Assembly: GCF_035989245.1 (NCBI RefSeq)
Contig: NZ_JAYMFF010000010.1
Location: 39,826 to 103,825, forward strand
Source of the DNA: Adlercreutzia wanghongyangiae
Lineage (GTDB): Bacteria > Actinomycetota > Coriobacteriia > Coriobacteriales > Eggerthellaceae
Length of the DNA: 64,000 bases
Direction: 5' to 3'
Of the stretch, positions 1-14,700 are shown piece after piece (within the stretch, counting starts at the first letter, position 1; the number at the start of each line of letters is the position of its first letter). The notes beneath the pieces are model-generated. The model saw only the letters and a program-made list of their open reading frames with translations. It ran no database searches and was not told the origin of the DNA. The translations under genes were made by a program, and so were the position numbers.

Positions 1-2721
1 GTCGTAGTTCTCGTCGTACCACACCACACCGGCCAGGCTGGAGCGGTCGGGCGGCGCGAAGCCGGCGTTCATGGACGTCTGATCCTGGCCGCGGGCGAAG
101 TCGAAGTCGAAGGTGGCGTTCGCCACGCCTTCCACGCCGTTCTCCTCCACTGTGCTGGAAACCTGCACGGACAGGTGCTGGCCGGCCATGGAATGCGCAT
201 CGGCAATGCCCGCCAGCACGATGCGACCGCCGAACAGGGCCTCGCCCGCATCGGTCTTGCCGCTCATCACGTTCTTGGACACGCCGGTCTTCGAGGTGGC
301 GCCCACATGGGCGGCGCTGCCCGTCTGCACATCGTCCTCGTACCAGTACACCGGGTAGTTGCCCGGGGTGTAGCGCGGGCTGTCCTCGTGGATGTTGCCC
401 GCAGCGCCGGTGGACGTCGCCAGCGCGGCGGCATCCTCGGCGTTGAACAGCGGCTGGCTCTTGGAGTTCCAGGCGTCCTTGTCGGTGGTGTTCCACTGAT
501 GGGTGGTCACCAGCGTGGAGGCCAGGCCGGTGGCGTTGTTGGCGCCGCTCACCTCCAGCGTGTAGCCGGCCAGGTACCACTTGCCGTCGGCATGGTGGTA
601 GGCCGTGGGCAGGTTCTTGAACTCGTAGTAGCCGTCGATGTCCAGATACCACTTCTCGTTGTCGCCAGCGCCCTCGGCGTAGGCGCCCTTGAACTCGTTG
701 AAGCTCTTGTAGCCGGCCTCCCGCAGATGCTCGTCGGTCAGCTGCACCTTCTTCTTGGTGGCGTTCGTGGCGCCGCCGGTCAGCACGGTCATCTGGCCGC
801 CCGCCATCTCGACGCGCACGTCCTTGTTGTCGCCGGTCAGGTACTGGCCGCCCCGCTTCCAGGTCTTATCGGCATCGTCGAAGTACCACGCCGTCAGGAT
901 CATCTGCTTGTTAGCGTAGCCCTCCTCGCGGTGCATCTCGATCTCGTTCTTGCCGTTCTTCTTCACCACGCGAATCTCGTCGGCGAAGTTGTACAGGCCG
1001 TCGTAGTCGTAGTCCTCCCACACGAAGCCCGAGATGTCGTAGCCCGGCGGGATGATGAGACCACCGTCGGAATGGGCGCGGTCGTGGGACATCATCAGGT
1101 CGTAGGCCACCAGGCTGCCGCGCTTGCTAGCGTTGGCGGCGTTGGTCTGGTCGTCGTTGTTCGAGGCCGGGGCGTACACGATGTTCGACGCGTTCGCATG
1201 GCGCTTGGCGATCTCCACCGTGGTGGTGCCGTCGGCGTTCTCGATAACGTACTCGGGGGTGTTGCCCTCGGTATCCACCACCTCCAGCAGCACGATGAAC
1301 TCGTCGTCGGCCGCCGGGTCGATGGTGGCGGCCCCCGCGTTGGCGGTCTGGGTCAGGTGGTTGTTCGTGAACAGGTCGGAGTTCTCGGTGTAGCCCACGG
1401 GCACATCGGTCTCCACACCGTCCACCACGTCCTTCTTGGTGGCCACACGGGCCTTGGCCTTGAACAGGTCCTCGGAGGTGACGCGCGCATCGGTCACCTT
1501 CACCTTGTAGCCGTACACCACCCAGGCACCGTCGCGCTTGCCGGCCGGCTCCAGGTTCTCGAAGCGGTAGGCACCGTCCTGCACGATGCTGTAGCCGCCA
1601 GCGACGGACTCCTTGCGCAGGCCGCAGCCCTGCACCTGGCCGACGAAGGCGGAGGTGAGGAAGCCCACCACCTCGGGCTCGGTCTTCACCGAGATGGGCC
1701 TGAACACGTCCTTCATGGAACCGGGGTTGTCGGGATCTTCCTCCTGCACGGTCTCGCCGTACACGTAGTCCTCGTCCTTCGTCCAGTTGGTGCCGTCGAA
1801 GTAGTAGCGCTCCAGCTCCACCGCGTAGCCGTTCAGGCCCTTTTCGGTGGCGTCCTGCACGCCGTCGTTGTCCTCGTCGTTCCACAGGATGCCGCTGATG
1901 GAGCGCTTCGTGGGAGCCACGGCGCCCACGTTGCCGCCGGCCACGCTCTTGCCGGCCACCGTCAGCCAGTCGTAATTCACGGTCTTGCCGGCGGCGTCGG
2001 CCGACTCCACCAGCTGGTTGGCGGGCACGCTGCGGTAGTCGGCCGCATCAGCCAGAGCCGTGGTGCCCTTCACACCCTCGGCGGCCACGATGATGCGGGC
2101 GCCGCTCTTCATGTTTACAGCATCGGCACCGCTGCCCACCGTTGTGGTGGCGCCAGCGCGGGTGCCGGTGATGGCGGTGCCATCGCTTGCCTTCACCGTG
2201 GCGGTGTCGCTCACCACCATGCCGCCGGCAGCACCCACGCGGTTGCCGTACTCCACGTCGGAGTCCTTGGTGGTGTCGGTGCCCTGGTGGTAGCCCGTGA
2301 GCATCCAGGTACCGTCGTCGGCACCGCTTTCCAGGCCCTTGATCTCAACCTGGTAGGAAGTCAGGTAGTAGTCGTCCGACGACAGCTTCTCGCCGCCATG
2401 ATCGGGCAGCGTGGCCTGCACCGGCAGGTTGTAGTCCTCAGTCGACTCGTAGTGGGCCGCGGCCACCTTGTCGAAGCGGTAGGCGCCCGAGGCGTCGGTG
2501 AGCTTCTCGCGGGTGGCGCTCTTGATGTTCACCCACGTGCCGTTCTTGTAGAACCACTTGGTGAGCATCATGGTACGGCCCTCGAGACCCGGCTCGTTGG
2601 CATCGTGCACGCCGTTGTAGGAATTGGCGCGGGCCGTGGCATCCGCCGCCGGGGCCAGCGGATCGCTGCCCGTCACCGGATGGTAGCTGTCGTCCCACAC
2701 CTCGCCGTCGATGTTCGTCTC
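1..2721 (-). repeat. Super-repeat 5, cut by the window edge
   Basis: Module starts: 2721 (a, TNIDGEVWDDSYHP), 1908 (b, RSISGILWNDEDNDG), 1044 (c, YDISGFVWEDYDYDG) and 42 (d, SSLAGVVWYDENYD, cut). Closing strands: a YLTSYQVEIKG, b YGYKVKVTDARV, c YLAGYTLEVSGA. The array therefore continues beyond the window for at least one module. Confidence 0.8.
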
Positions 2722-5700
2722 GGGGATGAACACCAGGCCGCCGTCGCCGCCCTGCTGGCGCTGCACGGCCATCTTGATGTCGTAGTCGACGCCAGCGTAG
2801 GGATAGGGGTCGTTGCTTTCGTTCGTGCGCTTGCGGGCGACGATGATCATGCCGTCGGCGCGCGGCTCGGTGGCACCGTCGGCCACGGTGGTGAAGCGGT
2901 TCACCATGGGGAAGGTGCCCTCGCTGCTGCGGTAGATGTCCGAGTCGTCGGCATAGCCGTCGTCGGTGGCCTTGGTGGTGGCATGGGGCTTCGTCAGGGT
3001 GGCGCCCTTCGGCAGCTCCACTACCTCCACGCGGTAGCCGGCCAGGTACTCGGTCGTGTCGGTCTCGTCGGGCTGGTAGCTGGCGGGCATGTCCTCGAAC
3101 ACGTACTTGCCCTTCGGCAGGCCGTCCTTGTCGTTGTCGTCGGCCGTCACCTCGTCGGCGAACACGTTCTCGGTGCGCACCCACACGCCGTCCTTCAGGT
3201 AGTACTGGGTGATGCGCACGGTCACGCCGGCGATACCCTCCTCATCCTCGTCGCGCACGCCGTCGTAGTCGGCGTCGTTCCAGATGAAGCCCTCGATGGG
3301 CGCGCTGGGCGGAATCACGTAGCCGCCGTTGATGTACAGGTCGTTCTTGCCGTAGCTCAGGTCGAAGTTGTAGGTGCCGTCGCCCTTCACGTACTGGCCC
3401 GCGGCCACGCTCGTGCCCGCCGCATCGTCGGCGGTGGAGCCGGCCAGCACCAGCATCGAGTCGAGCGTATGCACGTAGCCGGTGTTGGAATTGGCCTCGT
3501 TGCGCTTCAGCGGGAAGGTGTTGGCGCCGTGGCGGTTCTCGTCGGGGTTGGACGCGTTGGGCTTCACGTAGGCAAAGCCCTTCGAGTTCCAGTGGTCGAA
3601 CCCGACGAAGCCGCTATCGGTGGTGATATAGGGGTCGGGCGTGACCATCACTTCCCTATCCGAGGGCTTGAAGCCCGGATTGCCCTTGATGGCCACGGTG
3701 TAACCGGCCAGATACTCCTTGCCCTTCACGTACACGCGCACCGGCAGGTCGGTGAACTCGTAGTAGCCGTCCAGCGTGCCGCGGGCAGCGTTGGCGCCCT
3801 GGGTGGTGGTGTTCTTGAAGGCGAAGGCTTCCTCGGCCTCGTCGGTGGCCACGCTGTCGCCGTAGGCCTGCGTGGGGAACCAGTGGCTGTTGCCCATATT
3901 CGGGTTGGTGTTCTCGGGATCGTAGTACCACTGGCGCAGGTACATATGCGTGCCCACGCGGCCGCCCTCGGGATCGGTCAGCTTCAGCTTGGTGCGCTTG
4001 TCGTAGTCCGGATCGGTCTCCTCGGGATCGGGGTAGCCCGTCGTCGAAGCGAAGGGCAGATCCAGCTTATAGGTGTACACGCCGTCGTGGTAGTCGTTGT
4101 CCTTCCACACATAGCCGGCGATGGTCTGGTAGGCGGGCTCGATCTCGCCCACGTCACCCGCATTGCGCGTGATGACAGGCTCGGTCCACTGGTAGCGCAC
4201 CTCCCCGCCGTCGTCCATGGCATGGCCGGCCGGAATGGTGGAGAAGGAGGCATCCAGACCCGTGGCGTCGTCACCGGCCACCGAGCCCAGGATAACCTGG
4301 CCGTTGTTGGCGCGCAGGGTGCCCGCGGCGTCGTAGCGCTGAACCACCGGCGAGCTGTGGTACAGCGCGCGCTCGTCGGCATCGGCCATGGTCACCGGGG
4401 TGGCACCCACGGTGTCGGCGTTGCCAGCGATGCCGGCGGCGGTGGCGGCCACGTTGGAATCGACCGCGACATCGTTGCCCTGGTTGGCGGCCGTGAAGTG
4501 CCACGGGTCGTTCAGCGTGCCCTGGGCGTGCAGCACATTGCCCTCGCCATCGGTCACGTCGGCCTCGTGCACGTAATCCACCGGGTCCGCCAGCTCGATG
4601 CGGTAGGCAGCCAGGAAGTACTCGTCGGTGCCCGTCTGGGTGTTGTACTTCACCACGCCCGCAGGCAGGTTGTCGAACACGTACTCGCCCTCTTCCACGG
4701 CCACCGTGTTGCCGTCCTTGTCGAGCTTGGTGGCGCTGCTGCCGGCCGCAGCCGTCTTCACGGCCACCACGGAGCGCAGGCCCGCGGCATCGGCGCGGCT
4801 GACGCCGCCGGTGACCACCGGCACGCGGTCGCTGGCGCCGTCGGGCAGCTTCGTGGTCACCCAGTCGCTGCCGAACTGGGCGTTCTGCACCCAGGCGCCC
4901 ACGGCATCGGCCGGAGCCGCGCCGTTCACCTGCTTGGTGCCGTCGGACTTCACCCACTCGATGATGCCCACGTGCACGTCGCCCACCAGCTGGGTGAACG
5001 CGGCCGCATCGGCGGGCACGTAGTACCACTGGGTGGCCAGCACGGTCTGGCCGGCGATGCCCTTCTCGTCCTCGGCGCGGATGCCGTCGGAGGCGGTGTT
5101 CTCGGCGCGGCCGTTGGCATCGCGCTCGGTGTCATCCCACACGACGCCCGTGATCTGGGAGGTGGGCACCTTGAACAGACCGGTGTTCACGTTCTCGCGG
5201 GTACTGAACTCGTTGGCGATGTCGTAGTCGGCACCGCCGATGTTAATAGTGTAGGGCAGCGGGTGCTTCACGCCCGTCACCGTGGTGTTGGCCGTGGTGA
5301 TGAAGCCCGTCTTCTGGGCGTAGGCACCGTCGGCCTGCTCGCCGGTGGCGGTGAACTGCGGGTACACCGTCACAGCCTCGGTGCGCAGCACGTCGCGCTT
5401 GGCGTCGGAGTCGTTGTTCGAGGCGCCCTGGCCCGACTGGTACAGGGTGAGCACATGGCTCTCGGGCAGCTCGGGCAGCACCACGCGGTAGGCGGCGATG
5501 GCCAGCATGTCGTCGGTGGCATTCGCCACGTTCTCCACGGTGGTCAGCGGGTTGCCATCGGCGTCGAACTGCACGTAGGGCAGCAGCTCGCCGAAGCAGT
5601 AGTAGCCGTCCTTGCTGCCCTCGGTCTTGGTGAAGGCGCGCTTGTAGCCCAGCACCGTCGTGGTGGGCACGCCCGCACCGTCGCCCTCCTCGGGCGTCAC

Positions 5701-8700
5701 CGTGGCGGTGTCGCCGAAGTTCATGTTGCGAATCCACGCACCGCGCACGGTGGTGTTGTCGCTTTCGTACACCACTTCCAGCATCTTGGCGTCGGTAGCA
5801 TCGAAGGTGCGGGACGGGCGCAGCTCGGCAGTCTTGCCGTCCGTGGTGGTGTAGGTCTTCGCATTGGCGATGAACTGCGTGCCGTCGGCCGACAGCTTGC
5901 CGTCCAGGTAGTACCACTGGGTGAGCTGCACTTCCTGACCGTTCACGGCCACCTCGCCCACGGTGGCGCCGGCAGTCACCTCGCGCACGCCGTTGAAGTT
6001 GGCGTCGTACCACACGTAGCCCGACACCTCGGTGGTGCCGAAGTATCCGTAGCCGGCCGACAGGTTGTCCTCATCCACACCGGTGGCCATGTCGAAGGCC
6101 ACGGTGGTGGCGTTGTCACCGGTGCCACGGGTGGCGGCCACCTTGTAGTTGTCGTCCTGGGTGAAGTCGGTGGTGTTACCGGCCAGCACGATCATGCCGT
6201 CCAAGGTGGACACCGAGCTGTTGGCCACCGGGCCCACTTCCATGGAGCCGTCGGGGTTGTTCGGCCAACCGGCGTTGTGGGTGTCCTTGGTGTAGCCCTG
6301 GCCGGTGCGGTTGTGCCACAGCAGCGGGTAGTTCGTGTTCGCGAACACGTCGCCGCCATCGGCCGCGGTGTAGGTAACGCCGTTACCGTTCACCAGCTCG
6401 GTGCCGATCACCTGGGCGGTGGAGTTCTGGTCGTTGCCGTTGGTCACGCCGGTGCCGTCGGAGGAGCGGGTCTGCTCCATCTTGGTGACGGGGAAGTTCA
6501 CCGCCATGGCGTCGGTGCCGCCCAGCACCTCCACGGTGTAGCCGGCCAGGTACTCGGTGCCCTCCACGGCCACGTACACCGGCAGCTTGTCGAAGCGGTA
6601 GTAGCCGTCGCGCACCTTGTCGCCATCGATGGTGGTGGCCTCCATGGTCAGCGTGGACACCTCCACGTTGCCCGTAACGGGAGTGCCGCCCGTGGTGTCG
6701 GCCAGCGCGATGCCGGCCTCGGCCAGGGTGGCCGCGGCGAAGGCCGGGTAAGCCGCCAGCATCACGGCCGTAGCGGGGTCGTTAGCCGGATCCACGGGGT
6801 TTTCGGGATCGGTCGGATCGGTGGGCACCTCGGGCTTCTTCGGCTCCTCGGCACGCTGGCCGTTGTCGAAGTCGGCCTTCTGAATCCACTGGCCGCCGTT
6901 GCCGTCGGCCGCGGGCTTGAAGTACCACTGCTTCAGGATGACCTTCTTGCCCACCAGGCCCTGCTCGTGGTAGCGGTTGCCCGCCACCTCGAAGTCGTCG
7001 GAGGTGCCGTTGTTGTACACGCCGTCGTAGTTGGCGTCGTTGAACACGTAGCCGGCGATGTAGTGGGTGGGAATGTCCATGATGCCCGCGTCGTTATGGG
7101 CGCGGCTGGCACCCTTGGCCCGGTCGTAGGTCAGCGTGGTGGGAACGTCGCCCTTGACCACCGCATGACCCTCAGCCTTCGGCTCGGAAGCACCGGCAGT
7201 CAGCGCCGGGTAGCGGCCGTAGGAGTCGACGTTGTTCTGATCGGCGTTGAGGGAGTTCGCGCCCGTCACCAGGTTCGAGGGCTGCGAGACCGTCTTCACC
7301 ACCGTGGCCGGATGATCGGTGGCAGCCACGTAGTCAGCGGCATGGGCCACGTAGTCGGCGTCGTCGGCCACGTTCAGCAGCACGGCGTACTCGTTCGGGG
7401 CCATCATGTAGCCGTCGCGGTACACCAAATCGGAATCCAGCGTGTAGTCGGTGCCCTCCTGGTAGTTGGCGGCCAGCAGGTTACGGCTGCGGAAGCGCTC
7501 GTCAGTCAGACGCGTCTTGTAGCCGTAGATCACCAGCACGCGGGTGGCGCCCGGCGTATCGAAGCTGACCAGCTTGCCGTCCAGCATGTAGCGGTAGTCG
7601 GAGGTCTTCAGGTTGCCGAAGGAGAAGCGGCCGTTCTCGTCAGTCTTGGTGTTGGCGTACTCGTAGCCGTCGGCACTGAACTTATGGCGCTTCTTGGGCT
7701 TGCCGTCGGGACCCATCACAACCGTGCCGTCGGCCAGCGTTATATCCTCGGTGGCGAAGCTGCCATCGGCGTTCTTCTCCCAATGGCCCACGCCGGGCTT
7801 CATGTTGTTCTTCGTGCCAGAGTACTGGTCCAGATAGTTCTCCGGAGCCACGTCGGCCCACTGGGTATCCCACAGCCACGTACCGTCGGCACCCTCGCCT
7901 ACCACCTGCACGTAGCGCTCCAGCGACACCTGGGCGCCCGCCACCGGCGGCTCGGCCAGCGTGGCAGTCGGATCATCGGGATCGGGAATGTAGTTGCCCT
8001 GCAGGCCGTCGTTGGACTTGTCGTACCACACGTAGCCTGACAGCGTCTCGTAGGGCGGGCGCACCTCACCCACGTCGCCGCCGTGATGCACGCTCTGGCC
8101 GTTGGCCTCCTTCATCCAGTCGTAGATGACCTTGCTCTGGTCCATGTTCTTGTCGCCGTCCACCTCTTCGGTGGTGTTCGGATTGCGGTTCTCGGGCTTC
8201 ACCTGCTCGGACAGGATGATCTGGCCGTTGTTCTGGCGACGGGTCTTATCCTTGTCGGCGTTCTGCTGGGCCACGATGTAGGCACCCGAGGCACCCTTGT
8301 TCGCATCGCTCAGGTCGGCCACGTCGGAATCCAGCGCGGTGTCCACGTTGGAATCGCCGTGGTAGCGGGTGAGCAGCCAGGTGTCGTTCTCGGAACCGGC
8401 CACGGTCGTGGCGTCGCCCGCCACGGTCACGTTCATGGCCGGAATCTCCAGGCGGTAGGCCGCCAGGTAGAACTCGTCGGACAGCCCGTCGGCCGACTGC
8501 ACCACGGCCACCGTGGGCAGGTTGTCGAAGGTGTACACGCCCTGGGTGGTCATCACGGGCTTGCCCGCGTCGTCCAGCACGGCGTTGCCGTCGCCATCGG
8601 TCTTGGCGCTGCCGTCGGCGGTCCACACCGACACCACGCCGTTGCCGTTGTAGAACGACCCAGACATATAAGGCTTATGGAACACCTTCTTCACCGCCAC

Positions 8701-11700
8701 CGGGTTGGCGGGATCGGTCTCGTCGATCTCGGTGATGGTAGAGGTGTAGGCGGTGTAGCGGTCCTCGCCGAACAGGGTGTTGCGCAGCCACACGCCCTGG
8801 GCCAGCTCGCCGGGAGCCGTCAGCTGCTGCCCGTCGGCACCCAGGATGGGCGTGCCGTCCGCCTTCTTCAGCGGAATGGCGGCCTCGGTGGAATCGGGCT
8901 TGGCCGCCGCCTGGGCATCGGCCAGGGAAGCCGCCACCAAATCGGCGTGGTTGGCCACGAAGGCGGTCCACTTGCCGGCCGGCACATACAGCCACTGGGT
9001 GATGCGCATCTCCTGGTCGGCGATGCCGGGCTCCTTGTCGGTGTCGGGCACCATGGTGGTCACCGTCTCGCCGTCCACCGTCTCGGTCACGGGCTTGGTG
9101 GCCTGCACGCCGTCGTAGTCGGCGTCATCCCACACGCGACCGGTCACCTCGCCCTTCAGCAGCTCCACCAGGCCCGCGTCGCCGCCGGCCACCAGGTTGG
9201 CGGTCGGACGCGGCAGGTCGTAGCGCTTGCCGTTGTAGAAGGCGGTGGTGTTCGCGGCGGCAGCGCCGTTGTTCATCTGGTATTGGCCGCGCTTATCGCC
9301 GGTCACCTGGTCGGTCAGCTCGCTGGCCACGATAGCGTAGCCGTCGTGACGCGGCTGGGTGCCGTAACCCTTCTGCAGCTCCTTGAACGTATCGCCCGAC
9401 GTCTCGGCGGTGCCGTAGGCGTTGGCCGCATCGTACTGCTCGTACAGATTGATGGCGTTGTCGGCCCCGCGCAGCGCGTCGGAGTCGTTGGTCATGTTGT
9501 GAGCCGCATCCTGGTTCTTCAGGTCGGGGTTCATCGACTCGTGCGGGAACGTGATGGCGTAATCGGGCTCCACCTCGTCCAGCACCAGGCGGTAGCCGGT
9601 CATGTACAGCTTGTCGGAGGTCACCTGCTGGGCGTTTGCCAGCAGCGGATCGTCGGCCGCGTCGATGGCCGGGAAGACCGGCTCGGTCGCACCTCCGTTG
9701 CCGCCCTCGTTACCGCCGTTGCCGTCGTTGCCCTCGTTGTCGCCGTTGCCGCCCGTGCCCTCGTTGTCGCCGTTGCCGCCCTCGGTATTCTCGTCGCCAC
9801 CGGTGTTCTCGCCCTCGCCGTCCTCGTCGGCCTGGGCGGCCGGCGTGGCGCCGATCACCTTCACCGTGCCGTTCTCGTCCACGGGCAGGTTCACATGATC
9901 GCGGTTGGCGAAGTAGGGCTGGATGTCGCTCAGGGTGGTCACGGCGGCGTCGCCCTCGCCCACCGTCAGCTCGTCCACGTACACGTAGCTAGCCAGCTCG
10001 TCGAAGGCGTAGTTGCCCTGGGCATCGGTGTAGGTGCCCTGGAAGTAGCCGTTGGCATCCACCTTGATGCGACCGTCCAGGGTCAGCGGAGCGGCAGCGT
10101 CGCCCTCGCCCACCTTCGGCAGCTCGCTGATATGGGTGCGGTAGCTGAAGGTGCGCGACTTGAACCACACGCCATCGCTGGTGGTGTCCTCGTCGCACTC
10201 GTACTTGGCGTCCTGCAGGCGCTTGATGAGGTCGGCCTCGTCCTTGGGAACGAAGAACCACTGGGACAGCTGCACGGTCTCGCCGGCCACGGGCACATCG
10301 CCGGTCTCCTCGTACACGGTGCGGCCCTTCTCGGCAGTCACCACGCGGTTGCCGCCGGTCAAGGCGTCGTAGTACACCTTATCGCTCTTCGTGGAATCGT
10401 AGTTCTCCTGCAGCACCACGGGCTCGCGCAGCGTGTAGAAGCCGTCCACGTTCTTGTCCTGGAACACGAAGCCGCCCACCTTGCCGGTGCCGTAGAAGCC
10501 GAAGCCGGCGTTCAGGTTCACTTCGTCGCGGCCCAGCGTCCAATCGAACACCAGGGCGCCCTCGGCGTCGGAGTCCACGCGCTTGCCGTCGGCATCCACG
10601 GCCACCACGGCCTCGGCCACGTTCGCGCTCTGGGTGTCGGAGGCGCCGGCCAGCACGATCATGCCCTGGATGTTGTGCTTCGTGTATTCGGTGCCGGTGA
10701 CAACGGCATCGTCGCCCTCGCCCTCGGTCACGGTGCCGTAGGTATCCTGAGCGGTGCGCTCGTTCCACACCAGCGGGTAGTTGTTGGCGGTGTAGGCGGT
10801 GGTCACCCCGTCGGCCAGATTGATGCCGGCCACGGTGCGCTGGCCGCTGTAGGCCTGGGAGTTCACGATGTCGTCAACGCCCGTGCCCTGCTGCAGCAGC
10901 GTGGCCACCGCACCCTGCATGTCGTTCTCGCCGTTGCCGCCGGCCAGCTCCACGGTGTAGCCGGCCAGGTACTGGCGGCCGGGCTGGGTGCCCTCGTGCT
11001 TCTGCACGTAGCGGGTGGGCAGCTGCTTGAACCAGTAGCGGCCCTCCTCCACCACGGTGCCGTCGTCGGCGGGCTTGCCGTCGGCGGTGAGCACCCACAC
11101 GCCGCCCAGGTTCTTATCGTAGGTGGAACCGGGGATGACCTTGCGGTTGCCGTGGTTCTCGGTGGCGGCGTCGCCGTCGATGGTCGCGGCGGCGGTGTAG
11201 TTGTCGTTGCCGAAGGAGGTGTTCTGCTTCCAGCCGTCCTCGGTGAGGTACCACTGCTTCAGGATGACCTTCTTCTTGGCGATGCCCGGCTCGCCCTCGT
11301 CCCGCTTGCCGTTGTAGTCGGTGGTGGCCAGGTTGGTGGCCTTGCCGGAGGCATCCTGGAACACCACGCCGCTGATGGCCTGGTTGATGGGCGTGCGCAT
11401 ACCGGCGTCGTTGTCGTCGCGGTCGGCGCCCAGGCCCAGGTCGTAGGTCAGGTTCACAGCAGCGGTGGGCTCGCCGGCGGCCGGTGTCTCGGCATCGCCC
11501 TCGCCGGCAGCGGGCTTCAGGTTGCCGGCACCCACCAGCTTGTCCGCGTCGGTAGCCGTCGGCGTGTTACCGTAGCGGTCGTTGCTGTTCTGGTTCATGT
11601 TCTTCGACGACGGGGCCGTCAGGTGGTTGCTGGCGGGCGACTCGTCGGTCACCACGTTCAGCAGCACGTCGTACTGACCCGGGGCCATCAGGTAGCCGTC

Positions 11701-14700
11701 CTCGTGGATGAGGTCGGAATCCACGGCGAAGCTGTTCACGCCACCGGCCACCAGGTACTTGGCGGTGTCGTAGTAGCGATCCCACCAATCGGGCGCGATC
11801 ACCCGCAGGCGGTAGCCGTACAGCACCAGCATGTCGTCGGCCGTGGCGGCGCCGGGCACCATCACGTAGCTGGGCAGGTCGTTGAAGCTGAAGCGGCCGT
11901 CCTTGTCGGTGGTCGCCGTGCGGTCGTATTCCTTCTTGGTGCCGTCGGCCGCGGTGAAGGTCTTCTTCAGGCCGTTCACCGGGTCGGCCGCATAGGCGTT
12001 CCACGAGGCCTCGTCGGCCCAGTCGGTGTCGCGCGTCCAGGTAGCGCCCTCGGCCACGGCGAAGGAGCCGTTGTCGGTGCGCTTGGCGGTGATGGTGAAG
12101 CGCTCCAGCACCACCTTCTCGCCGCTCAGCAGCTCCTCGCCAGCCGTCGTCAGCGAGTCGCCCGTGATGGGATCAACGGTAAGCGCGCCGGCATTGTACA
12201 GGCCGTCGTTGTTGGCATCGTTCCAGATGGTGCCGAAGATGCTCTGGCGCGGCTGCTGCACCTGGCCGATGTCGCCGGCCTCCACGGCCACCACGGTCTC
12301 GGTGGAACCGGGCTTCACGGCCACCACGGTGCGCTCGCCCGTGCCGTCGACGGCATCGGGATCGGAAATCCAGCTGTAGGTCTCCACCGCGCGGCCCGCG
12401 CCCTGGCCGGCCGGCAGCTGCACCCAGGCGTTGCGGTCGCCGTCGGAGTAGTTGCCGTCCTCGTCCACCGAGGGCTTCACGTCCAGGTCGGTCACCTGGC
12501 GGGCCAGGATCACCTGGCCGTCGTGGGTGCGGGTGGTGCCGGTTGCGTCGGCCGCATCGGAAGCGGCGCCGGTGGAGTCGCCGCTCACACGGCCGGCCAC
12601 CACCATGCCGCCGGCGATGCCGAAGTCCACCTCGCTGGCCACGTCGGAGTCGGACACCACCGATTCGGCGTTGTTCACCGTGGCGATCTTCGCCGCGTCC
12701 GCGCCGTCGGCGTGGTAGCGGGTGAGGATCCACTGGTTCTCGGTGTCGTCGATGGCGTTGCTGTGGTCGTGGTACAGCTCGGCCAGCTCCACGCGGTAGG
12801 AAGCCAGGTAGTAGGTATCGTCGTTGTCGGTCACATAGGCCGTGGGCAGGTTCGTCACCGTGTAGCGGCCCTTCTCGTCGGTGGTCACCTTCAGCACGCC
12901 GTTGGCGGCATCCTGGTAGGCCAGCGGCTGGCCGGTGGCGGCGTCGTACACGATGGGCGCCACGTCCTCGCCGGTGCCGCGGCTGTACCGGTTCGACGTG
13001 AAGGTGTCGGAACCGAAGGCGGTATTGTGCATCCAGTAGCCGCCCACTTCCTCGGCGGGAGCCACCACAGCAGAGGTGTCCCAGGTCACGGTCGCATCGT
13101 CGCCCTCGCCGGACTCCTCGCGCTTCACGTTCGCGTCAACGGTGGCCGCCAGCTCGGGATGCAGGCTCGCGAAGCGCACCCACTCGTCGCCGGGCACCCA
13201 GAACCACTGGGTGAGGTACAGGGTCTGACCGGGAATGCCGGCCTCGCCCGCATCCTGCACGCCGTTGTAGCCCGTGGCGTAGTTGTACACCGGCTGGCCG
13301 TTCTCGTTCAGCACGGCATTGCCGTCCTCGCCCACGGTCTTCACGCCGGTGTCGTCCCACACGCGGCCGGTCAGGGCCGAGCGCGGAATCTTCACCAGGC
13401 CGGCCTCGCCGCCGCGCTGCTCGCCCATGGGACGGGGCACGTCGTAGGCCACCGAATTGTAGATCTCCTCGTACTGGTAGTGCTGCTCGGCGTTGCCGCG
13501 CTTGGCCACGATCACGTAGCCGTCGGTGCGCCAGTTGGTGGCATTGCCCGCAGCGTCGGAGGTGTGCTTGTCGTCGGCCTTCAGATCCAGCGAGTTGTCG
13601 AAGTACTCCTGCACGATCTGGATCACGCGATCGTCGCCGCGCACGGCGTCGGAGTCGGCATCCTCCAGCGGCGCGCCGTCCTTGGTCACCGTGATGGTGG
13701 TCAAGTCGGGCGGCAGCACCTTCTTATCCACGTTGACGCCCACATGCGGGGTGGTCAGCGCGTAGTCGGGCGCCACATCGGCCATGGTGATGCGGTAGGC
13801 CGTCATGTACAGCTGATCCAGCGAGGCGGCGTTGGCCTCGGTGATGTTCTCGGCCGTGGTGTCGTTGGGCTGCAGAATGCGGTCCACGGTCACCGTGCGC
13901 GTGGGCTCGGCGCCCTCGGCACCCTCGCCCTCGGCAGGCGTCTGAACGGTATCGGTCAGCACGTACACGAAGCTGGGCAGCTGCTTGAAGCGGTAGACGC
14001 CCTCGCCGTCGCCGTTGCGGTTGTCGGTGTAGGCATCATCGCGGTGGAAGCTGGACTTGCCGGATTCCTCGATCACGTGGATCCAAGCGCCCTGCTCCAC
14101 CTTATCGGGCGTGCCGTCGGCCTTGCGCGTCAGCGTGTTCGTCCGACGATCCACCTCGTAGTTCTCGTCCTCGCGCTCGAAGGCGGCGATCAGGGCCTCG
14201 TCGGTCACCCAGAACCACTGGGTAATGGACATGACGCCGTTGGTCAGCAGCTCCTCGCCGGGGTTCAAAATGCCGTCGAAGTTCTCGTCACGCCACACCT
14301 TGCCGTTCACCTCGGTGTAGCCGTACTCGCCGAAGCCGGCGTTCATGCGCAGCTCGGACTGGCCGCGGCTCATGTCGAAGCGCACGGTCACGTCCTCGGC
14401 GGCCGGCACGTCGGCGCCGTCCTTGGAGCCGGCGGCAGCCGCATCGCGGGTGGCCTCCACGTAGTACTGCTTGGCCGTGCCGCGGGCCGCCGCCGTGGCG
14501 GCGTCGGCGCGGTTGGTGGCCGCCGCATCGCGGGTGGCCTCGGCCGGGGCGGTGCCCTCGGTCACGGTATCGGAAATGGTCAGCGGCTCGTCGTCGCCGG
14601 CCAGCTTGTTGGCCTGGGCGCGGGCGGCCAGGATGATCTTGCCGTCCAGGGTGGCCTTGCTGTTGAAGTCGGCGTCGTCGGCCGGGTTCTGCGCGGTCTG

